Shown one piece after another: positions 23,301-31,853 of a DNA stretch of 40,242 nucleotides (positions are counted from its first letter, which is position 1; the number at the start of each line of letters is the position of its first letter). The DNA comes from Clostridia bacterium (GTDB lineage: Bacteria; Bacillota; Clostridia; Christensenellales; Borkfalkiaceae): positions 1 to 40,242 of the forward strand of contig JAFTSO010000030.1 of the NCBI GenBank assembly GCA_017467265.1, read 5' to 3'. The notes below the pieces were generated by a model that was not told the origin of the DNA, searched no databases, and saw only the letters and a list, made by a program, of their open reading frames with translations. A program made the position numbers and the translations under genes.

Positions 23301-24254
23301 ATGAATTCTGTTAAGATAAAATCGTATGCAAAAATCAATTTAACGTTGGAGATACAAGGGGTGGAAAACGGTTTTCACCTGTTGGATTCTGCGGTGGCGA
23401 ACATTGATATTTGCGACACGATCTATCTGAAAAAGAAAAAGGGAAAATATAGCAACGTCATTATGCACGGGCAGGGGAGCGAGCATATTCCCCCCGAAAA
23501 GAACAACGCGTTGAAAGCGGCAGAGGCTTTCTCGGCGGCGTTCGGTACGGACGGCGCGGAGATCACCGTGTTCAAGGATATCCCCATCGGGGCAGGCTTG
23601 GGCGGCTCGTCCGCGGATATTTGCGGCGTGCTCAACGGTATGGCGCGGCTGTACGGGATCGAAGATCGAGAGAAAGTAAAGGCGCTCGCCGATACGCTCG
23701 GCAGCGATACGGGGTATATGCTAAACGGCGGCTTTGCGCGTATGCAGGGCAGGGGCGAACGGGTGACGCCGATCAAGATGGATATGACCTTGTATTTGCT
23801 CGTGATCTGTCCAAAATCGTCTGTGTCGGCAGGGGCGTGCTATCAAAAATACGACGAATTGCCGCACACCCTCGCTTGGCACGAGAGTCAAACGGAAAAC
23901 TGTATCCGTGCGCTTCTCGAAAAGGACGTGAACGGGGTGGGTGCGTCCTTGACGAACGACCTGTACGTGCCTGCTTTGCACGTCAACGACGACGTGTTGA
24001 CGGCGTATGAACAAGCCCGTTCGTTCTCGCCTTTGGGCGCGTGTATGAGCGGCTCTGGCAGTGCGGTATTTGCTCTGTTTGAGACAAAAGAGTTGTGCGT
24101 GTGGGCGAAGAGCCGATACAAGGGTAAATTCCGCGTGTTTACTGCAAAGACCATCGTGCCCGATTATACGGGAACAAAGAAACAAAAGCTGGGAATTTGG
24201 CGCAGTCCGTACCGACTTTCCGAAGAGGAAGAAAGCTTGCTTGGCGGTGAATAA
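23301..24254 (+). CDS. ispE: 4-diphosphocytidyl-2-C-methyl-D-erythritol kinase
   Basis: This is a 317-residue GHMP-family kinase of the MEP isoprenoid pathway. It phosphorylates the 2-hydroxyl of CDP-methylerythritol. The N-terminal SYAKINLTL (Lys11), the GHMP glycine loop PIGAGLGGSSAD at about 95-106, the catalytic Asp in LGSDTGYML and the C-terminal MSGSGSAVFALF are visible. The usual GSD-P-FFL reads GSDTGYML. The C-terminus is about 20-25 residues longer than typical and ends in an acidic SEEEESLLGGE. Shine-Dalgarno (GGGATAAG) is weak. Linkage to veg and sipL agrees with other Bacillota. Confidence 0.93.
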   Translation: MNSVKIKSYAKINLTLEIQGVENGFHLLDSAVANIDICDTIYLKKKKGKYSNVIMHGQGSEHIPPEKNNALKAAEAFSAAFGTDGAEITVFKDIPIGAGLGGSSADICGVLNGMARLYGIEDREKVKALADTLGSDTGYMLNGGFARMQGRGERVTPIKMDMTLYLLVICPKSSVSAGACYQKYDELPHTLAWHESQTENCIRALLEKDVNGVGASLTNDLYVPALHVNDDVLTAYEQARSFSPLGACMSGSGSAVFALFETKELCVWAKSRYKGKFRVFTAKTIVPDYTGTKKQKLGIWRSPYRLSEEEESLLGGE

Positions 24255-24266
24255 AAACCAAAATGG

Positions 24267-24289
24267 TGGGGTACGGGTCGCAACGAACG
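24267..24289 (+). repeat. Post-stop motif, copy 6
   Basis: Core TACGGGTCGCAACGAA at 24272-24287 followed by CG, 17 bp after the ispE stop codon; closest to copy 3. Confidence 0.5.
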
Positions 24290-24316
24290 CAAAAAATATA
24301 AAAAACGGAGATAGAT

Positions 24317-25282
24317 ATGGAAGAAAGAATTATCGACGACGAATACGGCAGGGGGATACGCCTGAAAAAGACGAAGGACGGCTACGTGGACGTGACGGAC
24401 GAGCTGACAGCGGAAAAAGCGGACGAAACGGAAGAAACGGCAGACGAAGTTTCCTTTGCATTTCCGATGATGGATGGCGAAGACGACGAAGATCTCGTTG
24501 GGCTGTCGCCCGAAGAGGCGCTCGCGCTCCGTCAAAAGAAAGCGGCGGACGCGGCAAAGCGGCAGGCAGATTATGAGAACGCGTGCAAGGAAGGAGAAAC
24601 GCTGCTGTCCGAAGGCAAGTTTGCCGAGGCGGAAAAGACGTTTGAAAAGGCGCTGGAATTAGACGAAATCGCGGCGGTGGCGTCGGCTGGGTATTGGCGT
24701 GCAAAGACGGAGAACTTTGCAAAGCCCGACGTGCTCGCCGAAGAATATGCAAAGGCAGGCATTGAAGAGCTGGAATACGACCTTGGATATGACGCGGTGG
24801 ATATTTTGCGCCGCGAGCATCGCGACGTATTCCAAAAGCGGCACGACGAGCTGTCGGAAGAGGAAAAACCGCTCGCCGAAGAAGTGGAAGGCAAGCAGCA
24901 AAAACGTCGCAAAGTGCTCGTTTCCCGTTTGGTAAAGAGCAGTGTAGGCGTGGGGGCATTCCTGATTTTAACGCTCGTGATGGGGATTTTGGCGTGGACG
25001 AGCTTTGCCGATCGCGTGACCGTGCCCCACGGACAGCGTACGAGCTTTATTGTAAAGGCGTGTATCTATGCAGGCGTGGCGGCGGTGAGCTTTATCGTGC
25101 TGCTCCTGTTTGTCAACAAGCTGTACAATGCGCTCCGTATGCATATCCGCAACGAAAAGCTCTCGTCCACCGAGAGTGGAAAACGTCTGGTGATCGTGCG
25201 TAGATACAAAGCGCTGTATGCGGCGTTGTTGGCAGAAAGAACAGCGGACGAAACTGCGGACGAAACAGCGGACGAAGAATAA
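24317..25282 (+). CDS. Membrane protein with acidic N-terminus and TPR-like region
   Basis: Function not recognised. The 321-residue protein has a long acidic cytoplasmic N-terminus (residues 1-70), then a helical stretch at about 85-135 with a tetratricopeptide-like pattern (GETLLSEGKFAEAEKTFEKALELDEIAAVASAGYWRAK). Two transmembrane segments follow (about 208-232 and 246-270), joined by a short loop. The C-terminal tail ends in a repeated TADETADETADEE. Both ends should be cytoplasmic. GGAG lies 9 bp before the ATG. It is 62 bp from ispE with no terminator between them, and is followed by a strong terminator. A scaffold role through the TPR-like part is a guess. Confidence 0.72.
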   Translation: MEERIIDDEYGRGIRLKKTKDGYVDVTDELTAEKADETEETADEVSFAFPMMDGEDDEDLVGLSPEEALALRQKKAADAAKRQADYENACKEGETLLSEGKFAEAEKTFEKALELDEIAAVASAGYWRAKTENFAKPDVLAEEYAKAGIEELEYDLGYDAVDILRREHRDVFQKRHDELSEEEKPLAEEVEGKQQKRRKVLVSRLVKSSVGVGAFLILTLVMGILAWTSFADRVTVPHGQRTSFIVKACIYAGVAAVSFIVLLLFVNKLYNALRMHIRNEKLSSTESGKRLVIVRRYKALYAALLAERTADETADETADEE

Positions 25283-25309
25283 CAGAAAAACCGAAAAAAA
25301 CATAAAAAA

Positions 25310-25341
25310 GCGCGGAAGACGACCACTTCCGCGCCGTTTTT
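25310..25341 (+). terminator. Terminator after the TPR-like membrane protein gene
   Basis: GCGCGGAAG (25310-25318) pairs perfectly with CTTCCGCGC (25326-25334), followed by CG and TTTTT. Confidence 0.9.
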
Positions 25342-25364
25342 ATTATATAAGGAAGTAAATTCTC

Positions 25365-25393
25365 TTGCTTTCGGCCATTTTTCGTGGTATAAT
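25365..25393 (+). promoter_or_regulatory. SigA-type promoter of the ABC exporter operon
   Basis: TTGCTT (25365-25370) and TATAAT (25388-25393), spacer 17 bp. Only 8 bp separate the -10 box from the ATG at 25402, so the transcript should start at or beside the start codon. Confidence 0.7.
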
Positions 25394-25401
25394 AAAACCG
25401 T

Positions 25402-27135
25402 ATGAAGAAAATTTTGTCGTATATAAAACCGTATAAATGGCAAGCGATGCTCGGTCCACTTTTCAAGCTGTTAGAGGCGACGTTCGAGCTGTTAGTGCCC
25501 TTTGTCGTGGCGGCGATCGTGGATAACGGAATCGCTGCGCGCGATCGCTCGTACGTAGTTTGGGCGTGCGCGATTTTGGCGGCGTTTGGATTCTTCGGTT
25601 TTATTTTTGCGGTAGCGGCGCAGTATTTTTCCGCGCGCGCGGCGACGGGCGTTTCCGCAGGCATACGCCGCGATCTGTTCAAAAAAATACAGTCGCTTTC
25701 GTACAAAGATATTGACAAAATGGGCGAAGCCACAATGCTGACGCGTATGACGGGGGACGTGGATAAATTACAGACGGGGATCAACCTGTTTTTGCGCTTG
25801 TTTTTGCGCTCGCCGTTTATCGTATTCGGGGCGATGCTCTGTGCGCTTGCCTACGGCTGGACGCCGTTCGGGATTTTCGCGGTCGTGATCGCCGTTTTGG
25901 CGATCGTAGTGTATGCGGTGATGCTGATTTGTATGCCGCTGTATAAGAAAACGCAGGCAAAGCTGGACGACGTACTGTTATCCACGCGCGAAAACTTGAC
26001 GGGCGCAAGGGTGCTGCGCGCCTTTTGCAAGGAAGAGAGCGAACGCAAAATCTTCGACGAACGCAACGAGAAATTAAACGACGGCAGAAAATTTGTCGGC
26101 GGTATCGCCGCCATCACCAACCCCCTTACGTATGCGCTACTCAATCTCGGCATCATTTGGCTGCTGTGGACGGGTGCGGTGCAGGTGGACGGCGGAGTGC
26201 TGACGCAGGGCGCTGTGATCGCGCTCTATAACCTGATGGGGCAGATTTTGATCGAGCTGATCAAGCTCGCAAACCTCATTGTCACGGTGGCGAAAGCGGC
26301 GGCATCGGGCAGCCGTATCGAGGCAGTGCTGAATATGCAGCCGTCCTTATGCTTGACGGAAAACGCAGAACAGGACGAGAAAAAGGACGAGCCGTTCATT
26401 GTATTCGACGGCGTTTCGGCGAGATATAGCGCGGGCGGCGGCGCCGCGCTCGAAGATATTTCGTTCGAGGTTGCGCGCGGTGAAACGGTGGGCGTTATCG
26501 GCGGTACGGGCTCGGGTAAGACCACGCTCGTCAATCTAATTCCCCATTTTTACGACGTGAGTGGGGGGCAGGTACGGGTTGACGGCGTCAACGTGCAAAG
26601 CAAAGCAAAGCAGGCATACCTGCGCGAACGTATCGGCGTAGTGCCGCAAAAGGCGCAGCTGTTCAAGGGCACAATCCGCGAAAACCTGCTGTGGGGCAGA
26701 GCGGACGCTACGGACGAAGAGCTGATGGCGGCGGCAAGGCTGGCGCAGGCAGAGGACGTAATCTTGGGCAAGGGCGGCTTGGACGCGCCTGTGGAACAGG
26801 GCGGCAAGAACTTCTCGGGCGGTCAAAAGCAACGGCTGACTATCGCGCGCGCGCTCGTGCGTAATCCCGAAATCCTGATTTTGGACGATTCTTCGTCGGC
26901 GCTTGACTATGCGACGGATGTTTCGCTCCGCAAAGATATTAAAAAACTGAACACGACGACGTTCATCGTGGCACAACGCACTTCGTCCGTGCGTGACGCG
27001 GACAAAATCATTGTGCTCGACGACGGCAGGGCGGTGGGGATCGGCACGCACGACGAGCTGATGCACACCTGCGAAGTATATCGCGAAATTTATTTTTCGC
27101 AATATAAGGACGAAGAAAGGGGTGCGGCGGTATGA
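25402..27135 (+). CDS. ABC exporter half-transporter, degenerate-site subunit
   Basis: This is a 577-residue type IV ABC exporter: six transmembrane helices (about 1-310) then a nucleotide-binding domain. Walker A is GGTGSGKTT (Lys373) and the signature is FSGGQ (471-475). Walker B ends LILDD, with Asp496 where the catalytic Glu is expected, and the H-loop His is Gln (VAQRTSS). These two losses are typical of the non-hydrolysing subunit of heterodimeric exporters such as TM287/288 or BmrCD. The stop codon overlaps the start of the partner gene by 4 bp. There is no Shine-Dalgarno, so the transcript is probably leaderless. Substrate unknown: drug, lipid or peptide. Confidence 0.9.
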   Translation: MKKILSYIKPYKWQAMLGPLFKLLEATFELLVPFVVAAIVDNGIAARDRSYVVWACAILAAFGFFGFIFAVAAQYFSARAATGVSAGIRRDLFKKIQSLSYKDIDKMGEATMLTRMTGDVDKLQTGINLFLRLFLRSPFIVFGAMLCALAYGWTPFGIFAVVIAVLAIVVYAVMLICMPLYKKTQAKLDDVLLSTRENLTGARVLRAFCKEESERKIFDERNEKLNDGRKFVGGIAAITNPLTYALLNLGIIWLLWTGAVQVDGGVLTQGAVIALYNLMGQILIELIKLANLIVTVAKAAASGSRIEAVLNMQPSLCLTENAEQDEKKDEPFIVFDGVSARYSAGGGAALEDISFEVARGETVGVIGGTGSGKTTLVNLIPHFYDVSGGQVRVDGVNVQSKAKQAYLRERIGVVPQKAQLFKGTIRENLLWGRADATDEELMAAARLAQAEDVILGKGGLDAPVEQGGKNFSGGQKQRLTIARALVRNPEILILDDSSSALDYATDVSLRKDIKKLNTTTFIVAQRTSSVRDADKIIVLDDGRAVGIGTHDELMHTCEVYREIYFSQYKDEERGAAV

Positions 27136-28907
27136 CGACGATGACAACCCCCAGCGTTAAAAAACAAAGTACGTTGCGCCGCGTGCTCCAATACGTAGGC
27201 AGATACCCCGTGTCGCTGCTCGGCACGATCGTGTTTGCGGTGGTGACGGTGGCGGCGACCTTGTGTGTGCCCGTGTTCTTCGGCAACGCCGTCGATCATA
27301 TCGTCGGCAAGGGCGCGGTGGACTGGAAAGGGGTGCGCGTCTGCTTTATCGAAGTGGGCGTAGCGGCGGCGGTGGCGGCGCTCTCGCAATGGCTGCTCTC
27401 CCTTTGCAACAACCGAATTTCGTGCAACGTGGTACGGGATATCCGCAAAGACGCGTTTGATAAAATCGGGAAACTCCCTTTGCAGTACATCGATACACAC
27501 CCTCACGGGGACACGGTGAGCCGTGTCGTAGCGGATGCCGATCAGTTCTCGGACGGGCTGTTGATGGGCTTTACGCAGTTTTTCACGGGCGTGATGACGA
27601 TTTTGGGTACAGTGGCGTTTATGCTCGTCACCAACTGGAAAATCGGGCTGGTCGTCGTGATCGTATCCCCAGCGTCGCTGATGGTGGCGAAATTCGTCAC
27701 TTCGCACACGCATAAATTTTTCGTGGAACAGACGGCGACGCGCGGTGAGCAGACGGCGTTTGTGGAAGAGGCGATCAGCGGACTGAAAACAACGCAGGCG
27801 TTTGCGCACGAGGACGAGAACGAAGAGAAATTTAATGAGATCAACGCGCGGCTGGAAAAATCGTCGATGAACGCTATTTTCTATTCGTCGCTCACCAACC
27901 CCTCCACGCGGTTTATCAACAATTTGGTGTACGCTTTGGTAGCGATGCTGGGCGGTTTTGCGGTGATGGGCGGCGGCTTTGCGGTGCACGGTTTTACCGT
28001 CGGCGGCTTGACGAAATTTTTATCGTATGCCAACCAGTACACCAAGCCGTTCAATGAGATCACGGGCGTGATTACGGAGCTGAAAAGTGCGTTCGCGAGC
28101 GCGGCGCGTATCTTCGAGCTCATCGACGAACGGGAAGAGATACCCGATACGGGCAATTCCGTTTTGGGCGCGGAGCGCAAAGTGGCAGGGGACGTGATCT
28201 TAAAAAACGTAGATTTTTCTTATGACAAAACGCGCAAACTGATCGAGAACCTGTCTTTGGACGTACGGCAGGGACAACGGATCGCGATCGTTGGCAGGAC
28301 GGGCTCGGGCAAGACCACGCTCATCAATCTTCTGATGCGTTTTTACGACGTAGACGGGGGGCAGGTATGCGTGGACGGCAAGGACGTACGCGACGTCACG
28401 CGCCGTTCCTTGCGCGAAAACTACGGTATGGTATTGCAGGAAACGTGGCTGAAAAACGCGACGGTGCGCGAAAATCTCAAGCTGGGTGCTCCGTCTGCGA
28501 CGGACGAAGAAATGATCGCGGCGGCAAAAGCGGCGCACGCGCACAGCTTTATCAAGCGTATGGAAAAGGGCTACGACACGGTGCTGGGTGCAGGGGGCGG
28601 CTTGTCCGAAGGGCACAAACAGCTGCTTTGAATCGCGCGCAGTATGCTGGTAAAACCGCCCGTGTTGTTGCTCGACGAGGCGACTTCGTCCATCGATACC
28701 CGAACGGAAATGAAAATCAGCGACGGTTTTAGAAAGCTGACGGAAGGGCGTACGTCGTTCGTGGTGGCGCATCGCCTTTCGACGATTATCCACTCCGACT
28801 GTATTTTGGTGATGCAATCGGGCAGCGTAGTGGAACAGGGCACGCATAGCGAGCTACTCGCGCTCGGCGGCGAATACGCTGCGCTTTACAACGGGCAATT
28901 TCAATAA
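27132..28907 (+). pseudogene. ABC exporter partner subunit interrupted by in-frame TGA
   Basis: Read through, the gene codes for 591 residues of a type IV ABC exporter: transmembrane part to about 335, Walker A GRTGSGKTT, signature LSEGH, Walker B VLLLDEATSSID with the catalytic Glu, and H-loop VVAHRLST. A TGA at codon 500 (28629-28631) splits it right after LSEGHKQLL; the same frame continues as IARSMLVKPPVLLLDE. Homologues often have Cys, Thr or Ala at this place, so a single change TGC/TGT to TGA is the simplest origin. The ATG at 28644 has no Shine-Dalgarno. Without read-through, Walker B and the H-loop are lost. It is either a recent nonsense mutation, a sequencing error or a recoded codon. 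Confidence 0.85.
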
Positions 28908-28934
28908 AGACTCTTACGAACGAACGGAAACACT

Positions 28935-30551
28935 ATGGAAAACACAGAACGGACAAAAAGAAAAAAGACGGGGGAGCTGTACCGCAATTTTATCCAACTG
29001 GTGCTGGTAGGCAGTATCACGGGTATTTTTGCAGGTGCGATCGTCACACTCTTTACTATTCTCGCTCACGAAGGGGAGCACATCTCGCAGAACGCGTACG
29101 CGTACGTACGCGCAAACCCTGCGTTTATTCCGTTGCTCCTTGTGGGACTTTTGGGCGGCGCGTTTTTGATCGGCGTGGCGGTGAACGTTTCGTCGGTAAT
29201 CCGCGGCTGTGCAATTCCGCAGACGGAAGGGGCGACGCGCGGTATCGTACCACTCAAATGGTGGCGCGATTTAACGCTGATGTTCGCGTGTAGCTTGCTT
29301 AGCATATTTATGGGCTTGTCTATCGGCTCGGAAGGGCCGAGCGTGCTGATCGGTGCGTGCACGGGCGACGGTGTTTCGTCGGCGCTCCGCCGCAATCCGA
29401 TGATCCGAAAATACCAGATCACGGGCGGTGCGTGCGTGGGGCTCGCCGTGGCGTCCAACGCCCCCCTGACGGGTATGGCGTTTGCGTTTGAAGAGGCGTA
29501 CAAACGGCTTACGCCCGAGGTGTTTATCTGTTCGGCGACGTCCGTCATTACGGGTATGCTCACGCGTAGCGCTATTTACTATCTGCGTGGCGCGGAGCTT
29601 GCAACGACGTTTACCAGCTTTTTGTTCTATCAGCTCCCGATCAAGGCGTACGGTTTTGCGGTGGGGGCAGGGATCGCCTGCGGCTTGTTGGGCGTGGCGT
29701 TTTACAAGCTCGCGTTTTTGATGCGAAAGCTGTTCAAAAAAATCCAAATCAAGCAGGACAAACGACTCTCGCACGGAGTACGTATCGCGGTGGCGGTGGT
29801 GCTGGGCGGCATCGTGTCCTTGATTGCGGCGGGCGTGATGGGCGGCGGACATAGTTTGATCGAGAGCATCGGCACGCTGGGCGGCACGATCGAGGTGAAC
29901 ACGAAAACGGCGTTCGGGTTGAGCTTGGTATGGACGCTCCTTATCATTTCGCTCTTAAAAATGCTGATTACGACGGTGAATATCGGCTCGGGGATTCCTT
30001 GCGGAATTTTTATCCCGATCATTGCGATCGGGGCGGCGCTGGGCGGCTTGTTGAACACCCTTTGGGTGGAGCTGGGTATGGACAAAGCGTACTGCGATCT
30101 GATGGTGATGATCTGTATGGCGGCGTTCTTTACGACGGTGGTAAAAGCGCCGATCACGTCCATTGTGATGATCTGCGAATTTACGGGCAGTTTTGCCCAC
30201 CTTTTGCCCGTCATTATCGCCGTGTTTATCGGATATCTGCTGGGTGAAATGTTCCGTACGGAAGGCATCTATGAAGAGCTGCTGGAAGAATACGAAAAGG
30301 AAATAAATATTCACGAGTGGGTGCGTGAAGTATTTACCGTGACGGTAGCGCGTGGCGCGCTGGCGGAAAAACGGCAAGTGCGCGATATACTCTGGCCGGT
30401 AGGCGCAAGGGTGCAGGAGTTGGAGCGCGGCGAAGAAAAAATCCTGCCCGACGGCGATACGGTGTTGCGTTGTGGCGACGTGCTGACCATCGTTTGCCGA
30501 ACGGACAATTCCGAAAACACGCGTGAAGAATTAGAGCATATTTTGGGCTAA
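28935..30551 (+). CDS. CLC chloride channel/transporter with TrkA-C domain
   Basis: This 538-residue membrane protein has the CLC fold (about 1-440) and a C-terminal TrkA-C/RCK_C domain (about 465-538). The gating Glu is kept in GSEGP (Glu133), the proton-path region has FAFEEAYKR, and the anion-site GIFIP is at 357-361. The motif GSGIP, whose Ser binds the central anion, reads GCAIP (91-95) here, with Cys92 for Ser. The ion handled could thus differ from chloride. Known family members are H+/Cl- antiporters or channels; the gating Glu favours antiport. It starts 27 bp after the ABC operon and may be co-transcribed. Confidence 0.9.
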   Translation: MENTERTKRKKTGELYRNFIQLVLVGSITGIFAGAIVTLFTILAHEGEHISQNAYAYVRANPAFIPLLLVGLLGGAFLIGVAVNVSSVIRGCAIPQTEGATRGIVPLKWWRDLTLMFACSLLSIFMGLSIGSEGPSVLIGACTGDGVSSALRRNPMIRKYQITGGACVGLAVASNAPLTGMAFAFEEAYKRLTPEVFICSATSVITGMLTRSAIYYLRGAELATTFTSFLFYQLPIKAYGFAVGAGIACGLLGVAFYKLAFLMRKLFKKIQIKQDKRLSHGVRIAVAVVLGGIVSLIAAGVMGGGHSLIESIGTLGGTIEVNTKTAFGLSLVWTLLIISLLKMLITTVNIGSGIPCGIFIPIIAIGAALGGLLNTLWVELGMDKAYCDLMVMICMAAFFTTVVKAPITSIVMICEFTGSFAHLLPVIIAVFIGYLLGEMFRTEGIYEELLEEYEKEINIHEWVREVFTVTVARGALAEKRQVRDILWPVGARVQELERGEEKILPDGDTVLRCGDVLTIVCRTDNSENTREELEHILG

Positions 30552-30553
30552 AC

Positions 30554-30569
30554 GGGGGTACGTGCCCCC
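30554..30569 (+). terminator. Weak hairpin after the CLC gene
   Basis: GGGGG (30554-30558) and CCCCC (30565-30569) with loop TACGTG directly after the stop codon; only two T follow, so termination is uncertain. The loop and the preceding GGGG resemble the post-stop motif (GGGGTACG). Confidence 0.35.
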
Positions 30570-30576
30570 TTGCTCG

Positions 30577-30605
30577 GCATATCCCGCCCCCTGCGGACAT
30601 ATACT
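30577..30605 (+). promoter_or_regulatory. Possible SigE-like promoter of yqfC-yqfD
   Basis: GCATATC (30577-30583) and CATATACT (30598-30605), 14 bp apart, fit the known SigE pattern (-35 like KMATATT, -10 like CATACAnT). yqfC and yqfD belong to the SigE regulon in Bacillus subtilis. The ATG is 22 bp downstream, after GGGGGGAG. Confidence 0.45.
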
Positions 30606-30626
30606 AAACAAGGGGGGAGCGGAGTT

Positions 30627-30899
30627 ATGCGGATATACGACGAACTTTTCAAAGATCCGAACGATAGCGCGTGTGCGCGTTGCGTGATCGTGCCGAGCGG
30701 CGGCGGCTATTTTGAAGGCGTGCGCGCCTTGGGCGAGCTGTCCACGGAGAAGATCGTGGTGTATTTCCCCCGTCAAGCGGTGGAGATTACGGGCACAGAT
30801 CTGGCGATCAAAAAGTATTACGAAGGGGATTTGCAAATCGGCGGCAAGGTGTCGGGCGTGCGCGTACTTTCTCCCGAAACGGACGGGGGAAAGGGTTGA
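30627..30899 (+). CDS. yqfC: Sporulation protein YqfC
   Basis: This 90-residue protein belongs to the YabP/YqfC family. The family pattern is visible: VVYFPRQAVEITGTDLAIKKYYEGDLQIGGKVSGVRV, a beta-rich domain with the G-DL-I--Y---L-I-G-V motif. In Bacillus the gene is switched on in the mother cell during sporulation and is always next to yqfD. The start at 30627 follows GGGGGGAG; an in-frame TTG at 30570 lies within the upstream hairpin region and is not used. The stop codon is 1 bp before the yqfD start codon, so the two are translationally coupled. Confidence 0.88.
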   Translation: MRIYDELFKDPNDSACARCVIVPSGGGYFEGVRALGELSTEKIVVYFPRQAVEITGTDLAIKKYYEGDLQIGGKVSGVRVLSPETDGGKG

Positions 30900-30900
30900 T

Positions 30901-31809
30901 ATGGGTGCGTTTATCAAAGAACGGGTATATATCGAAGGGCTGATGCCCGAACGCGCTTTGCTCCGCCTGCGCCGCGCAGGGATACCCTTATTCCGCGTGC
31001 AAAAGACGAACGCGACGACGTTGCTTGTTTCCGTTCGCAAAAGAGATTTGGAAAAAGTTTTTGCAATTTATCCCAACGTGTGCTATAATGATAGCAGGAG
31101 TTCGTCGTTCACGGCGAAACTCGCCCCGAAAAAGGGTGCGACGAAATGGCTGTACGTGCTCAAAAATCGAGTGGGCTTGTGGCTGGGTGCGTTGCTGTTT
31201 ATCGGCGGCACGGCGTTCGCAGACGGGCTAGTGTGCGGTGTAGATTTCGTGGGTACGGACGTGTACGCGCGCGAAACGTACGCGGCTTTGCGCGAAGCGA
31301 ATATTCGGCTATTTGCCCCCTATCGCAAGGGCAAGGAAGATTTGATCTGTGCAAAATTGCTCTCCATTGACGGTGTGGAATTTTGCTCGGTAAAAAAGCG
31401 TGGCATGCGTTTGGTAGTGGAGATCCGCACAGCGCCCTTTGGTAAGGAGAGTGCGAAAGACGGGCAGCTGTATGCCGATTGTGACGGCGTGATACTGTCG
31501 ATGACGGTGCTGCGTGGCACGGCGCTGAAAAAAATAGGGGACAGAGTAAACGCGGGCGAGCCGCTCGTCGGGGATTGGTTTTCGACGGAAGACGGGGGGC
31601 ATGTACGCGTTCAAGCTATCGCGCGCGTGTGTATTGCGTGTACGTACGTGGAAGAAATCGCGGCGGCGACGGAACAAGAGGCGTTCGCGATTGCCTATCT
31701 TGCCGTCGGTGCAGACAGCGTGGTGTTGCGCGAGCGGCGCGTGACGGCGACGGAGCGCGGCTTTGCGGTACGCCTTGCGTACGAAAGCGTGCAGACGATA
31801 AATTTTTGA
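30901..31809 (+). CDS. yqfD: Sporulation protein YqfD
   Basis: This is a 302-residue member of the YqfD family (stage IV sporulation in Bacillus, mother-cell envelope). The N-terminal part has the ERALLRLRRAGIPLFRVQK-NATTLLVSV motif. One transmembrane segment (about 95-115, VGLWLGALLFIGGTAF) is followed by an extracytoplasmic domain with DGVILSMTVLRGTALKKIGDRVNAGEPLVGD, the best conserved part of the family. Usual members are nearer 380-400 residues, so this one is short at the C-terminal end. The start codon is only 1 bp beyond the yqfC stop. The exact role of YqfD is unknown. Confidence 0.88.
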   Translation: MGAFIKERVYIEGLMPERALLRLRRAGIPLFRVQKTNATTLLVSVRKRDLEKVFAIYPNVCYNDSRSSSFTAKLAPKKGATKWLYVLKNRVGLWLGALLFIGGTAFADGLVCGVDFVGTDVYARETYAALREANIRLFAPYRKGKEDLICAKLLSIDGVEFCSVKKRGMRLVVEIRTAPFGKESAKDGQLYADCDGVILSMTVLRGTALKKIGDRVNAGEPLVGDWFSTEDGGHVRVQAIARVCIACTYVEEIAAATEQEAFAIAYLAVGADSVVLRERRVTATERGFAVRLAYESVQTINF

Positions 31810-31820
31810 AAGGACAAAGG

Positions 31821-31838
31821 GCGGCGCATCTGCGCCGC
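31821..31838 (+). promoter_or_regulatory. GC-rich hairpin before the phoH ribosome-binding site
   Basis: GCGGCGC (31821-31827) pairs with GCGCCGC (31832-31838), loop ATCT, ending 3 bp before GAAGGAG. It could limit yqfD read-through or tune phoH translation; no T-run, so not an intrinsic terminator. Confidence 0.45.
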
Positions 31839-31853
31839 GCGAAGGAGAAAGGA

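Noticed and set aside
28629-28631. Alternative genetic code with TGA as Trp or Gly.
   Set aside because: TGA ends other genes at places where homology also ends (30897-30899 yqfC, 31807-31809 yqfD, 38646-38648 nuclease), so TGA is a normal stop here.
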